64,000 nucleotides of DNA. It comes from Sphingobium sp. WTD-1 (lineage in GTDB: Bacteria > Pseudomonadota > Alphaproteobacteria > Sphingomonadales > Sphingomonadaceae). The stretch covers positions 1,922,001 through 1,986,000 of the forward strand of contig NZ_CP119127.1 of the NCBI RefSeq assembly GCF_030128825.1, in the 5' to 3' direction. Below are positions 53,565 to 61,364 of this stretch, piece after piece. The translations under genes and the position numbers were made by a program. The notes beneath the pieces were generated by a model, which was not told the origin of the DNA, ran no database searches, and was given only the letters and a program-made list of their open reading frames with translations. The number at the start of each line of letters is the position of its first letter. Position 1 is the first letter of the stretch.

Positions 53565-53942
53565 TCAGTAGGCGAAGAAAGGATCGTTCTTTTGATGGGC
53601 GCGGCAGGTCTCGAATTTCGTCGACTTGGTCCAACGAGCGTCACGGGGCTTCTTTATGTCTGAGCGGACGAAGACATCAGCCATCTGGGTGATGACGCGC
53701 TTTTCGAGAACGATCTTGCGGCCAAGATTCTTCTCCGCTGCGGTTTGCGCCCGTTCGAAAGCAGCCTTTGCGGCCTTTTTGTCAGGAAACACGCCCCAGA
53801 TCGTCGTATTGGTCAGGCGCGCAAGCTCGTCGCCCAGATCGTACACATAAACGAGGCCTTCGATCTCCGCACATTCGACAAACTCTTTGTACTGCGACGG
53901 CGCGCCGACCCTGAAATCATAGGTTACGAGATAGTCCGCCAA
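53565..53942 (-). CDS. Hypothetical 125-residue protein
   Basis: TTG start at 53942 supported by GGGAGG with good spacing. MADYLVTYDFRVGAPSQYKE, LTNTTIWGVFPDKKAAKAAF and KIVLEKRVITQMADVF alternate strand and helix in a ferredoxin-like way, and the LVTYDF opening recalls the small SinR/Cas2-like fold. That link is by eye and weak. It lies opposite to the backbone genes and may be cargo. Confidence 0.5.
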   Translation of the reverse strand: MADYLVTYDFRVGAPSQYKEFVECAEIEGLVYVYDLGDELARLTNTTIWGVFPDKKAAKAAFERAQTAAEKNLGRKIVLEKRVITQMADVFVRSDIKKPRDARWTKSTKFETCRAHQKNDPFFAY

Positions 53943-54011
53943 AGTATTTCCCTCCCCATATCGTCGCCTTGCATGTGGGTATGCGCGTGCCCAAAGCCAA
54001 CCTGCCGCCTG

Positions 54012-54332
54012 TCAGGCGATACGGCGATCAGGATGGACGGTTTTCAGGGTTTGCGGCTTTGCACATCCCGATCGGATTTCCGTGCCCGGCGCCCGCTGGC
54101 GCTCATACCGGGCGGATTTGGCTAGGGGTTCCACCCCCGCGCGGCGCAAGGGATCGCTGACGCTCGTCCGGGCCGGTGTCCCCGGCCTTCCTCCACGTCG
54201 TGCCTCCGTTCCGTGCAGGCCGGGTGATCCCCCTCCGGCCCGGCCGCCCTTGCACCTTGCTACCCCGGTCTCGGCGACGGCCAGGGTTGCAGCGCAGCGC
54301 CGCGCTCCAACCCAGACCCACGGAGACAGAAA
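54012..54332 (+). promoter_or_regulatory. Long structured leader before DUF932 (copy 2)
   Basis: Similar to 47633-47985 over its length. GCCCGG at 54084-54089 pairs with CCGGGC at 54108-54113 around the shared CCCGCTGGCGCTCA loop. The downstream blocks GGTGATCCCCCTCC, CCCCGGTCTCG and GGAGACAGA are shared with copy 1. No gene is visible in this 320-base stretch. The repeated block argues for a common regulatory role. Confidence 0.5.
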
Positions 54333-55175
54333 ATGTATCACCAACTCGCCACCCGGTTCGGCCGCAACAGCCACCAGATCAGCGGGCGCGAAGCCCTCGA
54401 CAACGAAGCTCTCTACCGCCACGTCCCCTCCGTCTTCGCCCGCGAGGCGCATGACAGCCGGTCGGACCGCTATGTCTACGTCCCCACCATCGAGATCGTG
54501 GAGGGGCTGCGGAAGGAAGGGTGGTTCCCATTCTTCGCCGTCCAGTCGGTCCCGCGTGACGGCAGCCGCCACGGCCACGCCAAGCATATGCTGCGCCTGC
54601 GCCGCGATGACGGCATCGGCAAGCCCGAGGCGGCGGAAGTCATCATCGTCAATTCGCACGATGGAACGTCGGCCTACCAGATGTTCGCCGGGATGCTGCG
54701 CTTCGTCTGCACCAACAGCATGATCGCGGGCGAGCGGTTCGAGGAAGTCCGCGTCCCCCACAAAGGGGGCATTCAGGATCAGATCATCGAGGGCGTCTAT
54801 ACGGTCGCGGAGGATTTTCCGCGTCTGATCGACGCGACGGAGACGATGAAGGACACAAGGTTGTCTGAGGACGAACAGCGCGTTTTGGCCGAGGCCAGCC
54901 TTGTCGCCCGCTACGGTGAGGACGATAGCCCCGTCCGCCCCGATCAGATCATCGCCCCGCGCCGCCGCGAGGATGTCGGGCAAAGCCTGTGGAGCACGTT
55001 CAACGTCATTCAGGAGAACATGATACGCGGCGGGCTGGACGGTCGCCGCACCAATGCCGAGGGCCGTATCCGCCGCAGCCAGACCCGCCCCATCAACGGC
55101 ATCGACCAGAATGTCGGGCTGAACCGCGCGCTGTGGACGCTGGCGGACGGGATGCAGCGCCTGAAACGCGGATGA
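54333..55175 (+). CDS. DUF932 (DUF945) plasmid/phage protein
   Basis: 280 residues of the DUF932 family. MYHQLATRFGRNSHQISGRE, SVFAREAHDSRSDRYVYVPT, EGWFPFFAVQSVPRDGS, AKHMLRLRR, and the characteristic FAGMLRFVCTNSMIAGERF. These proteins occur in the leading regions of conjugative elements and have sequence hints of DNA or methyltransferase-related roles, but the function is unsettled. ATG 54333 has GGAGACAGA before it and a conserved leader upstream. Confidence 0.9.
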   Translation: MYHQLATRFGRNSHQISGREALDNEALYRHVPSVFAREAHDSRSDRYVYVPTIEIVEGLRKEGWFPFFAVQSVPRDGSRHGHAKHMLRLRRDDGIGKPEAAEVIIVNSHDGTSAYQMFAGMLRFVCTNSMIAGERFEEVRVPHKGGIQDQIIEGVYTVAEDFPRLIDATETMKDTRLSEDEQRVLAEASLVARYGEDDSPVRPDQIIAPRRREDVGQSLWSTFNVIQENMIRGGLDGRRTNAEGRIRRSQTRPINGIDQNVGLNRALWTLADGMQRLKRG

Positions 55176-55474
55176 TCGTAAAGCCGTGCAGCCGGGTTTC
55201 CGGTTGCACGGCTCTGCTCATTTGCGGCTATCCGATTTTCCGCCGATCCGTGGACCCGGATCGCCGGCGCGGCCGTGTCGTCGCCACGACCGCCGCTCGC
55301 CGGGCTACGCCCGGTTCGCCAAATCGACTTTGCTATGTTAAGTAATCATTAGCCAATATTGATCGCTTTGCGCGATCCACATATCCAATAACGCTGACTT
55401 CAAAGCATATCCCAAGTTGTGGAAACTTCGTCTTTCCAGCGCCGATCCCATGCTGGAAGAAAAGAGGTGACGCC
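55176..55474. other. Gene-free 299-base gap
   Basis: No coding frame or strong hairpin that I can support. The right half (55330-55440) is AT-richer and probably carries the promoter of the DUF6499/DUF2285 gene. Confidence 0.4.
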
Positions 55475-56267
55475 ATGCCGAGTTCTGATTGGCGCTCGCC
55501 GGCCGCCTATGGACATGCCCAGAGCATTCCTGCCGCCGGCTTCGCTTGGGAGTATCTCCGTCGCGACGACGAGTATCGCCGCGACTTCCATCGCCTGAAG
55601 CGGAAATCCCGCCACGACACCGAAGCGCAGACCGCGTTCACGAACAGATGGGGGTTGCGATTTCGCGGCGGACCCGGACCAGCCCGCCGATCGCGCCGCG
55701 CTCTTCTGGACACCCGCGCTTCAGCCTGACGCCTTCGAACTGCGCCCGTCAGGCGATCCGCCCGGCGACTTCGCCATGCCCATCGTGCTGCCGGGGCTTC
55801 CCGGTCTGGCTGCACGAGCGGCCATCGACAAAGCTTGGCACGGTCTCTGGCGCGGAGCGGGCGGCGAGCATCGCTTCTGGCTCGCGAACGCTCCGCCCGA
55901 AGATCCGACGGGCTTCGTGGTCATCCTGCCGCTCGACACGCTGTTCGAGTTGCGCGCCGAAGCGGCGTTGCGGTTCTGGCTGGCGCTCGCCGGACGCCCG
56001 CCCGGCGACCGGCGGCACGACCTTCCACCCCAGACCCGCGACAGGCACATCCTGATCCTGCGCGCGCTCGACGCGAAGCTGGCCGGGGCCAGCTATCGCG
56101 TCATCGCCGAGGCGCTGCTCGGCTTCCAAGGCCGCTCCAAGAACGATTGGGAGGTCAGCCCGTTGAAGAACAAGGTCCGCCGTCTGGTCGCCGATGGCCT
56201 GTTCTATATGCGCGGCGGCTATCGCGAACTGCTTCACTATCCCGTCCGGGCGCCACGCCGCCGCTGA
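55475..56267 (+). pseudogene. DUF6499-DUF2285 transcriptional regulator, frame broken near 55667
   Basis: The first part MPSSDWRSPAAYGHAQSIPA and GFAWEYLRRDDEYRRDFHRL is the DUF6499 regulator domain. After RWGLRFR the frame must shift by one base (extra G around 55667) to continue DPDQPADRAALFWTPALQPD and MPIVLPGLPGLAARAAIDKA into DUF2285 (LRFWLALAGRPPGDRR, SKNDWEVSPLKNKVRRLVAD). The joined product (about 263 residues) is normal for this backbone gene. It may be a true frameshift mutation, a sequencing error in a GC run, or two genes; DUF2285 alone has an internal ATG at 55776. Confidence 0.7.
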
Positions 56268-56423
56268 GGAGCGGCGTGGCCTTGGCTTGAGCCGACCCCT
56301 CCGGGGTGCCGAATGCGCCCCCCCCTGATTCCGGCACGCTGCAAGCCGCCGATCCTCCGCCACGGTTCGCCATAGCCCGCTGTCGCCGCCGACAGCCGCC
56401 GAACCCGACCCGGAGGTCCAATC

Positions 56424-56693
56424 ATGATCGACCCGAAGACGGGGCTGCCGCCCCGATTCCTGCGCACGCCTGATGCGGCCCGCTTCCTCGGCATCTCGCT
56501 ACGGACGCTGGAGAAGCACCGCACCTACGGCACCGGCCCGACCTATCGCAAGATCGGCGGGCGCGTCGTCTACGCGCTGGAGGATCTGCAAGCCTGGACG
56601 GCGGTCGCCGCCCGCAAATCCACCACCGACAAGGACGCCGAGCGGGTTTTCCCCGCGCGGCCCCTGACCCCCGCCGAGCGAGGCGCACGCTGA
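56424..56693 (+). CDS. AlpA/MerR-like helix-turn-helix protein
   Basis: 89 residues with the excisionase-type winged helix: LRTPDAARFLGISLRTLEKH, TGPTYRKIGGRVVYALEDLQ, then AWTAVAAR. ATG 56424 has GGAGG before it. Its TGA is directly followed by the repA ATG. Small DNA-binding proteins of this type precede RepA in this backbone and may regulate it or act in excision. Confidence 0.85.
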   Translation: MIDPKTGLPPRFLRTPDAARFLGISLRTLEKHRTYGTGPTYRKIGGRVVYALEDLQAWTAVAARKSTTDKDAERVFPARPLTPAERGAR

Positions 56694-57788
56694 ATGTCCG
56701 GCGGTCCCTCCCACGACGCCGCACGGCGCGCGCAGCGCCTTGCCGGCAGCGAGCGGGCGCGGCTCGATCCCTTCGTCGTCGCGACGGGCGATGCCAGCCC
56801 CCGCGACCAGCGAGACCTGATGGAGCGGCCGTTCTTCTCGCTCGCCAAGGCGAAGCGGGTGACGCCGATCCTCTACGAATCCGGCGGCGTCCGCGTCGAG
56901 GTCTTCGCCATGCCCGAGCATGGCATGGCGACCATCTGGGATGCCGATGTGCTGATCTGGGCGGCCTCGCAGATCGTCGAGGCCGAGAACCATGGCCTGA
57001 AGACATCCCGCTTCCTGCGCTTCACGCCGTACCAGCTCCTGATGGCGATCGGCCGGGGAACGGGCGCGCGTGAGTATCGGCTGCTCAAGGGTGCCTTCGC
57101 CCGCCTGCAATCGACAGTCATCGCCACGACCATCCGCCACGGCGAGCGCTGGCGGCGGCACCAATTCTCCTGGATCAACGAATGGGAGGAGATGACTACC
57201 CATGACGGTCGCGTCGAAGGCATGGAGTTCGTGCTGGCCGACTGGTTCTATCGCGGCGTCATCGACCGCTCGCTGGTCCTGACCATCGACCCCGATTATT
57301 TCCGGCTGACCGGCGGGATCGAACGCTGGCTCTACCGCGTCGCCCGCAAGCACGCCGGCCGTCAGGTCCATGGCTGGATCTTCGAGATCGCCCATCTCCA
57401 CGAGAAGTCCGGCAGCCTGGCGCGGCCGTCCGATTTCGCCCTCGACATTCGCCGCATCGTCGCTCGGCAGCCGCTGCCCGGCTACCGCCTCGACATCTGG
57501 CGGGAGGGACGGCGCGAACTGCTGCAAATCCGGCCCTCCCGCTTGTCCACAGTGCCTGTGGACGAGGCTGTGGAAACGCTCGTGACTTCGGGCGCAAACG
57601 GTATCGGGACTTCGGGCGCAGGACTATCGGGATTTCGGGCGCACGGACCGCAGTTAACTCTGTGGCCCGAAACGCGGAATCCGACCGCTAACTTAGAGTC
57701 TAACCAAGAATCTAACTCTTTGTCTTTGACGCGGGCGGGCGCGAGCCATGGTGCCGGTGCCGCCGGACGATCGACGCGCGTGCCATGA
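56694..57788 (+). CDS. repA: RepA-type replication initiator (RPA family)
   Basis: 364 residues: DLMERPFFSLAKAKRVTPIL, ATIWDADVLIWAASQIVEAE, TSRFLRFTPYQLLMAIGRGT, LADWFYRGVIDRSLVLTIDP and GIERWLYRVARKHAGRQVHG, the pattern of the plasmid replication initiator protein A family. It probably lets the excised circle replicate. The C-terminal 60 residues are low-complexity. It overlaps parA by 4 bases. A conventional iteron array is not evident nearby. Confidence 0.88.
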   Translation: MSGGPSHDAARRAQRLAGSERARLDPFVVATGDASPRDQRDLMERPFFSLAKAKRVTPILYESGGVRVEVFAMPEHGMATIWDADVLIWAASQIVEAENHGLKTSRFLRFTPYQLLMAIGRGTGAREYRLLKGAFARLQSTVIATTIRHGERWRRHQFSWINEWEEMTTHDGRVEGMEFVLADWFYRGVIDRSLVLTIDPDYFRLTGGIERWLYRVARKHAGRQVHGWIFEIAHLHEKSGSLARPSDFALDIRRIVARQPLPGYRLDIWREGRRELLQIRPSRLSTVPVDEAVETLVTSGANGIGTSGAGLSGFRAHGPQLTLWPETRNPTANLESNQESNSLSLTRAGASHGAGAAGRSTRVP

Positions 57789-58438
57789 TCGTCGCGCTGC
57801 TCAATCAGAAGGGCGGTGTCGGTAAGACGACGCTGGCCCTGCATCTCGCAGGCGAATGGGCGAGGACCGGCAGCCGCGTCACGCTGATCGATGCGGACCC
57901 GCAAGGCTCTGCGCTCGACTGGTCGCAGCAGCGGGCGCGGGAAGGTTGCCCACGGCTGTTCGGCGTCGTCGGCCTGGCCCGCGACACCTTGCACCGGGAA
58001 GCGCCCGAACTGGCGCGCGATGTCGATCACGTCGTCATCGACGGACCGCCGCGTGTCGCGGGCCTGATGCGCTCGGCGCTGCTCGCCGCCGACCTGGTGT
58101 TGATCCCGGTGCAGCCGTCGCCGTTCGACGGCTGGGCTTCCGCCGAGATGCTGGCGCTGCTCACCGAGGCGCGCATCTACCGGCCGGACCTCGCCGCCCG
58201 CTTCGTGCTCAATCGCTGCGGCGCGCGCACCGTCATTGCCCGTGAGACGGCCGAGACGCTGGCCGATCACGACCCGCCCTTGCTCGCCGCCACCGTCGGC
58301 CAGCGCGTCGTCTTCGCCGACGCCGCGCAGTCCGGGCGGCTCGCATCGGAGATCGACGCCGACAGTCCGGCCGCGCGCGAGATCGCCGCGCTGGCCACCG
58401 AGATCGGCCGCCTCAACATCGCAGGGATCGCGCCATGA
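57785..58438 (+). CDS. parA: ParA partition ATPase
   Basis: 217 residues: deviant Walker A IVALLNQKGGVGKTTLALHL with signature Lys, Walker B HVVIDGPPRVAG, and VTLIDADPQGSALDWSQQ. It stabilises the circular or plasmid form by partition. ATG overlaps repA and its stop overlaps the ribbon-helix-helix gene, both as ATGA. Confidence 0.92.
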   Translation: MIVALLNQKGGVGKTTLALHLAGEWARTGSRVTLIDADPQGSALDWSQQRAREGCPRLFGVVGLARDTLHREAPELARDVDHVVIDGPPRVAGLMRSALLAADLVLIPVQPSPFDGWASAEMLALLTEARIYRPDLAARFVLNRCGARTVIARETAETLADHDPPLLAATVGQRVVFADAAQSGRLASEIDADSPAAREIAALATEIGRLNIAGIAP

Positions 58439-58689
58439 GCGAGCGATCCCCGAAACGCGGTTTCGCGGCGCGTCCGGCCGATCCCGAAAGCTGGATCAAG
58501 GCCAGCGAACCGCCATCGGCCCGCGCGAGCGACGGCGCGGCGTTCACGGCCCGGCTGACGATCGACATCACGCCGGAGCTGCGCGGTCGGATCAAGATCG
58601 TCGCCTTCCGGCGCGGCGTCACCGTCGCCGACATGCTGCGCGAGATGCTCGCGCGCGAATTCCCACCCACCGAAGGAGATACACCATGA
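58435..58689 (+). CDS. Ribbon-helix-helix partition partner
   Basis: 84 residues. The C-terminal half (AFTARLTIDITPELRGRIKI, VAFRRGVTVADMLREMLARE) matches the ribbon-helix-helix fold of plasmid ParB-like or CopG-like centromere-binding proteins; the N-terminal 40 residues are disordered. Directly follows parA with ATGA overlap and overlaps the next gene the same way. Confidence 0.78.
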   Translation: MSERSPKRGFAARPADPESWIKASEPPSARASDGAAFTARLTIDITPELRGRIKIVAFRRGVTVADMLREMLAREFPPTEGDTP

Positions 58690-59207
58690 CCGGCAACGCG
58701 GCTCCCCGCGTGCGCGGCGGCCCCGTGCCGTCATCGCCTCCGTCCGACAGCCGTACGCATGTCGAACTCACCCACATCGAGAAGAAGATCGAGCACTGGG
58801 TTCGTTTCGGCCGGCTGGCGGAAGAAACCATCCTCGACCGCCGCCGGCGCATCTTCGCCTTCCGGCCGGGCGCAATCTTCGCCTTCGTCCGCTGGGCATC
58901 GAACGACTTCGGCACGATCATCTCGCGCATCGATATCGTGCGCGCCGTGGAGCCGGGCCAGCCCTATCAAACGCTGCCCTTCGTGCGGCCCGGCGGCGAG
59001 ATTCTGCTGAAGATCGATGGTTGGCCCAAGGTCGAACAGGTGCTCCGGCACATCGACGCCATCCAGGGGATCGGCATCGATCCGGAGGATGTTTCGCCCG
59101 ACCATTGGCACCACGTCCACAACCGGCTGACCGCCGGTCACGAGCCGCGCGCCTACAGCGCCGACCAGCACCTAGCGTTCCTCAAGCGCCGGAGCGTCGC
59201 GCCATGA
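58686..59207 (+). CDS. DUF2840 conjugative-element protein
   Basis: 173 residues: THVELTHIEKKIEHWVRFGR, LAEETILDRRRRIFAFRPGA, IFAFVRWASNDFGTIISRID, and KIDGWPKVEQVLRHIDAIQG. DUF2840 is named for this context in alphaproteobacterial elements. ATG 58686 overlaps the upstream stop by 4 bases and the TraF gene overlaps its end. Role in transfer is inferred from synteny only. Confidence 0.85.
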   Translation: MTGNAAPRVRGGPVPSSPPSDSRTHVELTHIEKKIEHWVRFGRLAEETILDRRRRIFAFRPGAIFAFVRWASNDFGTIISRIDIVRAVEPGQPYQTLPFVRPGGEILLKIDGWPKVEQVLRHIDAIQGIGIDPEDVSPDHWHHVHNRLTAGHEPRAYSADQHLAFLKRRSVAP

Positions 59208-59749
59208 CCCGCTTCGGCTATGTGATGGTGACGTACTTTTCGATCATGGGCGTCGCTATCGCGTCCTTCATCCCGACGCCGACCCGACTGCTATGGAACG
59301 TCTCCGCCAGCGCGCCGATCGGCCTCTACGCCATCGATCCGCCCGGCGACATCGCCGTCACCGATCTGGTCGCGGTCGATCCCCCCGAACCGCTCGCCGA
59401 TTTCATGGTCGAGCGCGGCTATATCGGCCGAGGCGTCCCGCTTCTGAAGCGCGTGATGGGACTGCCGGGGCAAGAGGTCTGCCGAATCCGCCGCACGATC
59501 ACGGTCGATGGCGTCGAGCTTGGCGCGGCGCTCGACCGCGATCGCTCGGGCCGCGAACTGCCGGTGTGGAACGGCTGCCGCCGTATCGGCGGTGACGAGA
59601 TATTCCTGATGAACCCGGATGTCCGCGACAGCCTGGACGGCCGCTATTTCGGTCCGATCCCGGTCAAGTCCGTCATCGGCCGCGCGACGCCGATCTACAC
59701 CGACGAGGCCGGCGATGGCCGCTTCGTCTGGCGCGCCGCGCCGCGCTGA
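59204..59749 (+). CDS. traF: TraF-like S26 signal peptidase
   Basis: 181 residues. An N-terminal membrane segment (MVTYFSIMGVAIASFIPT) precedes the Ser of SASAPIGLYAI and the Lys of LLKRVMGLPGQEVC, the S26 catalytic dyad. TraF processes the conjugative pilus subunit (TrbC/TraA cyclisation in RP4-type systems). The pilin gene is not in the window. Tightly coupled to DUF2840. Confidence 0.88.
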   Translation: MTRFGYVMVTYFSIMGVAIASFIPTPTRLLWNVSASAPIGLYAIDPPGDIAVTDLVAVDPPEPLADFMVERGYIGRGVPLLKRVMGLPGQEVCRIRRTITVDGVELGAALDRDRSGRELPVWNGCRRIGGDEIFLMNPDVRDSLDGRYFGPIPVKSVIGRATPIYTDEAGDGRFVWRAAPR

Positions 59750-59817
59750 CCGCCACGATTCCGGCGGGCATGACGCTCGCCGGCTTTCACCCAACCCCCA
59801 GCATTGAGGAGATTCCC

Positions 59818-60153
59818 ATGCCGCAGATCGGCCAGTTTACCCGTGAGACGACAGGCTTCGTCGGGCGCATTCATACGCTCACCCTCTACCGCGAACTCAC
59901 CATCGTTCCGGCCGAGCCGTCCGATGCCGAGAACGCGCCGGACTATCGCATCCACCACGGCGCCGACGACGGGCCGGAGATCGGCGCGGGCTGGAAACGC
60001 ACCGGCGAGCGCGCTGGCGAATACATCTCGCTGCTGATCGACGACCCGGCCTTGCCGCAGCCGATCCGCGCCAACCTGTTCCGCGACGACGACGGCGGGG
60101 CCGCTTGGTCGCTGCACTGGACGCGCCCGGTCAAGCGCGGCGAGCGGGAGTGA
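59818..60153 (+). CDS. DUF736 protein (copy 2)
   Basis: 111 residues with the DUF736 outline: MPQIGQFTRETTGFVGRIHT, LTLYRELTIVPAEPSDAENA, then EIGAGWKRTGERAGEYISLL and IRANLF. Diverged from the copy at 53180 by substitutions across its length, so not a recent duplication. ATG 59818 has GAGGAG before it, which rules out the ATG 16 codons upstream. Confidence 0.85.
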   Translation: MPQIGQFTRETTGFVGRIHTLTLYRELTIVPAEPSDAENAPDYRIHHGADDGPEIGAGWKRTGERAGEYISLLIDDPALPQPIRANLFRDDDGGAAWSLHWTRPVKRGERE

Positions 60154-60280
60154 TCCCATGCACTATCCCTTCAGAATTGCCCGCATGCTTTCCGGTCAAA
60201 GCCCCATCCCTTTGTTCGCGAACAGGCCGTCTCATCCCTTCGTCCCGCTCGAACGCAGGTCGGCCGGCGCGCGCAGCGAA

Positions 60281-60325
60281 GGTCAAGGGCGATCGAAGAT
60301 CGGCGCGTTGCGCGAACCCTTGACC
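60281..60325. repeat. Inverted repeat in the gap before the transglycosylase gene
   Basis: GGTCAAGGG at 60281-60289 and its exact complement CCCTTGACC at 60317-60325, loop 27 bases, inside a segment with weak coding bias. It may be an operator, hairpin or part of oriT. Confidence 0.4.
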
Positions 60326-60367
60326 GCAGCGAGCACGCTGGCAGGCTGGCGTCGATACCGAGACAGG

Positions 60368-61072
60368 ATGCCCGTCCGACCGGCGGTCCTTTTCCTTTCG
60401 ATCGTGCTCGCCGTCGCGATGCCGCTTCCCTGTCAGGCGCAGCCGGAGCCGGTGCAGCGTCAATCCCAGGCCGATCCCCATGCCGCGCATATCGCCGAGG
60501 CGGCGCAGCGCTTCGGCATTCCGGCGGCATGGATCAGGGCGGTCATGCGCGTCGAGAGCGCCGACGAGGTGCGGGCGATCTCGCCCAAAGGCGCGATGGG
60601 TCTGATGCAGATCATGCCCGCGACCTGGGCGGATTTGCGCGCCCGCCATCGGCTCGGCGGCGATCCCTACGATCCGCGCGACAACATAATGGCGGGCGCG
60701 GCGTATCTGCGCGAGCTGCATGACCGCTACGGATCGCCGGGATTCCTCGCTGCCTACAATGCCGGTCCCGGTCGCTACGAAGAGCATCTCGCGGGCCGTC
60801 CGTTGCCAGCGGAAACGCGCGCTTATGTCGCCACGCTCGCACCGCTGATCGGCGGCGGCGAGATCACCGGGCCGGTCGCCGTCGCGGTGGCCGATCCGCT
60901 GTCATGGACCCGCGCGCCGCTATTCGTCGTGCAGGCCGAGCGCACATCGCCCGCCGATCCTGCGCAGTCGAATGACACTCCGGCTGCAACGCCCGTGCGC
61001 GATCTCTCCGCGATCGCGCCGCAATCGGGTGGCCTGTTTGTGGCCCGAACAGAAACGGGAGGGCCACGATGA
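60368..61072 (+). CDS. Lytic transglycosylase (conjugation-associated)
   Basis: 234 residues. Signal peptide AVLFLSIVLAVAMPLPCQA, then the SLT domain: catalytic Glu in VMRVESADEVRAISPKGAMG, followed by LMQIMPATWADLRARHR, DNIMAGAAYLRELHD and FLAAYNAGPGRYEEHL. It opens the peptidoglycan for the transfer machine (TrbN/VirB1 role). I start at ATG 60368, at the signal peptide; an in-frame ATG at 60158 has a better ribosome site and close spacing to DUF736, but its 70 codons have poor third-position bias and contain the inverted repeat above, so it is less likely. Confidence 0.85.
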   Translation: MPVRPAVLFLSIVLAVAMPLPCQAQPEPVQRQSQADPHAAHIAEAAQRFGIPAAWIRAVMRVESADEVRAISPKGAMGLMQIMPATWADLRARHRLGGDPYDPRDNIMAGAAYLRELHDRYGSPGFLAAYNAGPGRYEEHLAGRPLPAETRAYVATLAPLIGGGEITGPVAVAVADPLSWTRAPLFVVQAERTSPADPAQSNDTPAATPVRDLSAIAPQSGGLFVARTETGGPR

Positions 61073-61267
61073 GCATGGCGGTTGGGTGTGCCCTGCGGTC
61101 CTTTCCAGTGTGCAGCGTGTATGGATCGGATCAGGCGGAATCGGGGTCAGGACGGGCGGAAGGAGTAGGAAGGCGGGAGGGCAAGATTAAAGCGGACGGC
61201 ACCCCATGGGTCCGATCCGGGGGGCAAGCCTTTGTCTGCACACTGTTTGGGACGGCACCGTCATCCG

Positions 61268-61281
61268 GGCACCATGGTGCC
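61268..61281. repeat. 14-base perfect palindrome upstream of the relaxase gene
   Basis: GGCACCATGGTGCC, 84 bases before the relaxase start, within a 292-base gap (61073-61364) that holds no gene I can support. It is a candidate regulatory or oriT-associated site. Confidence 0.35.
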
Positions 61282-61364
61282 GCCTGTTGCCACAATTCCA
61301 GCAGACGCCGCGTTTTCGGCGGCACTCTCCCCAGAAACCGGCGCTTTCGGGCGGGTTGCCGCCG

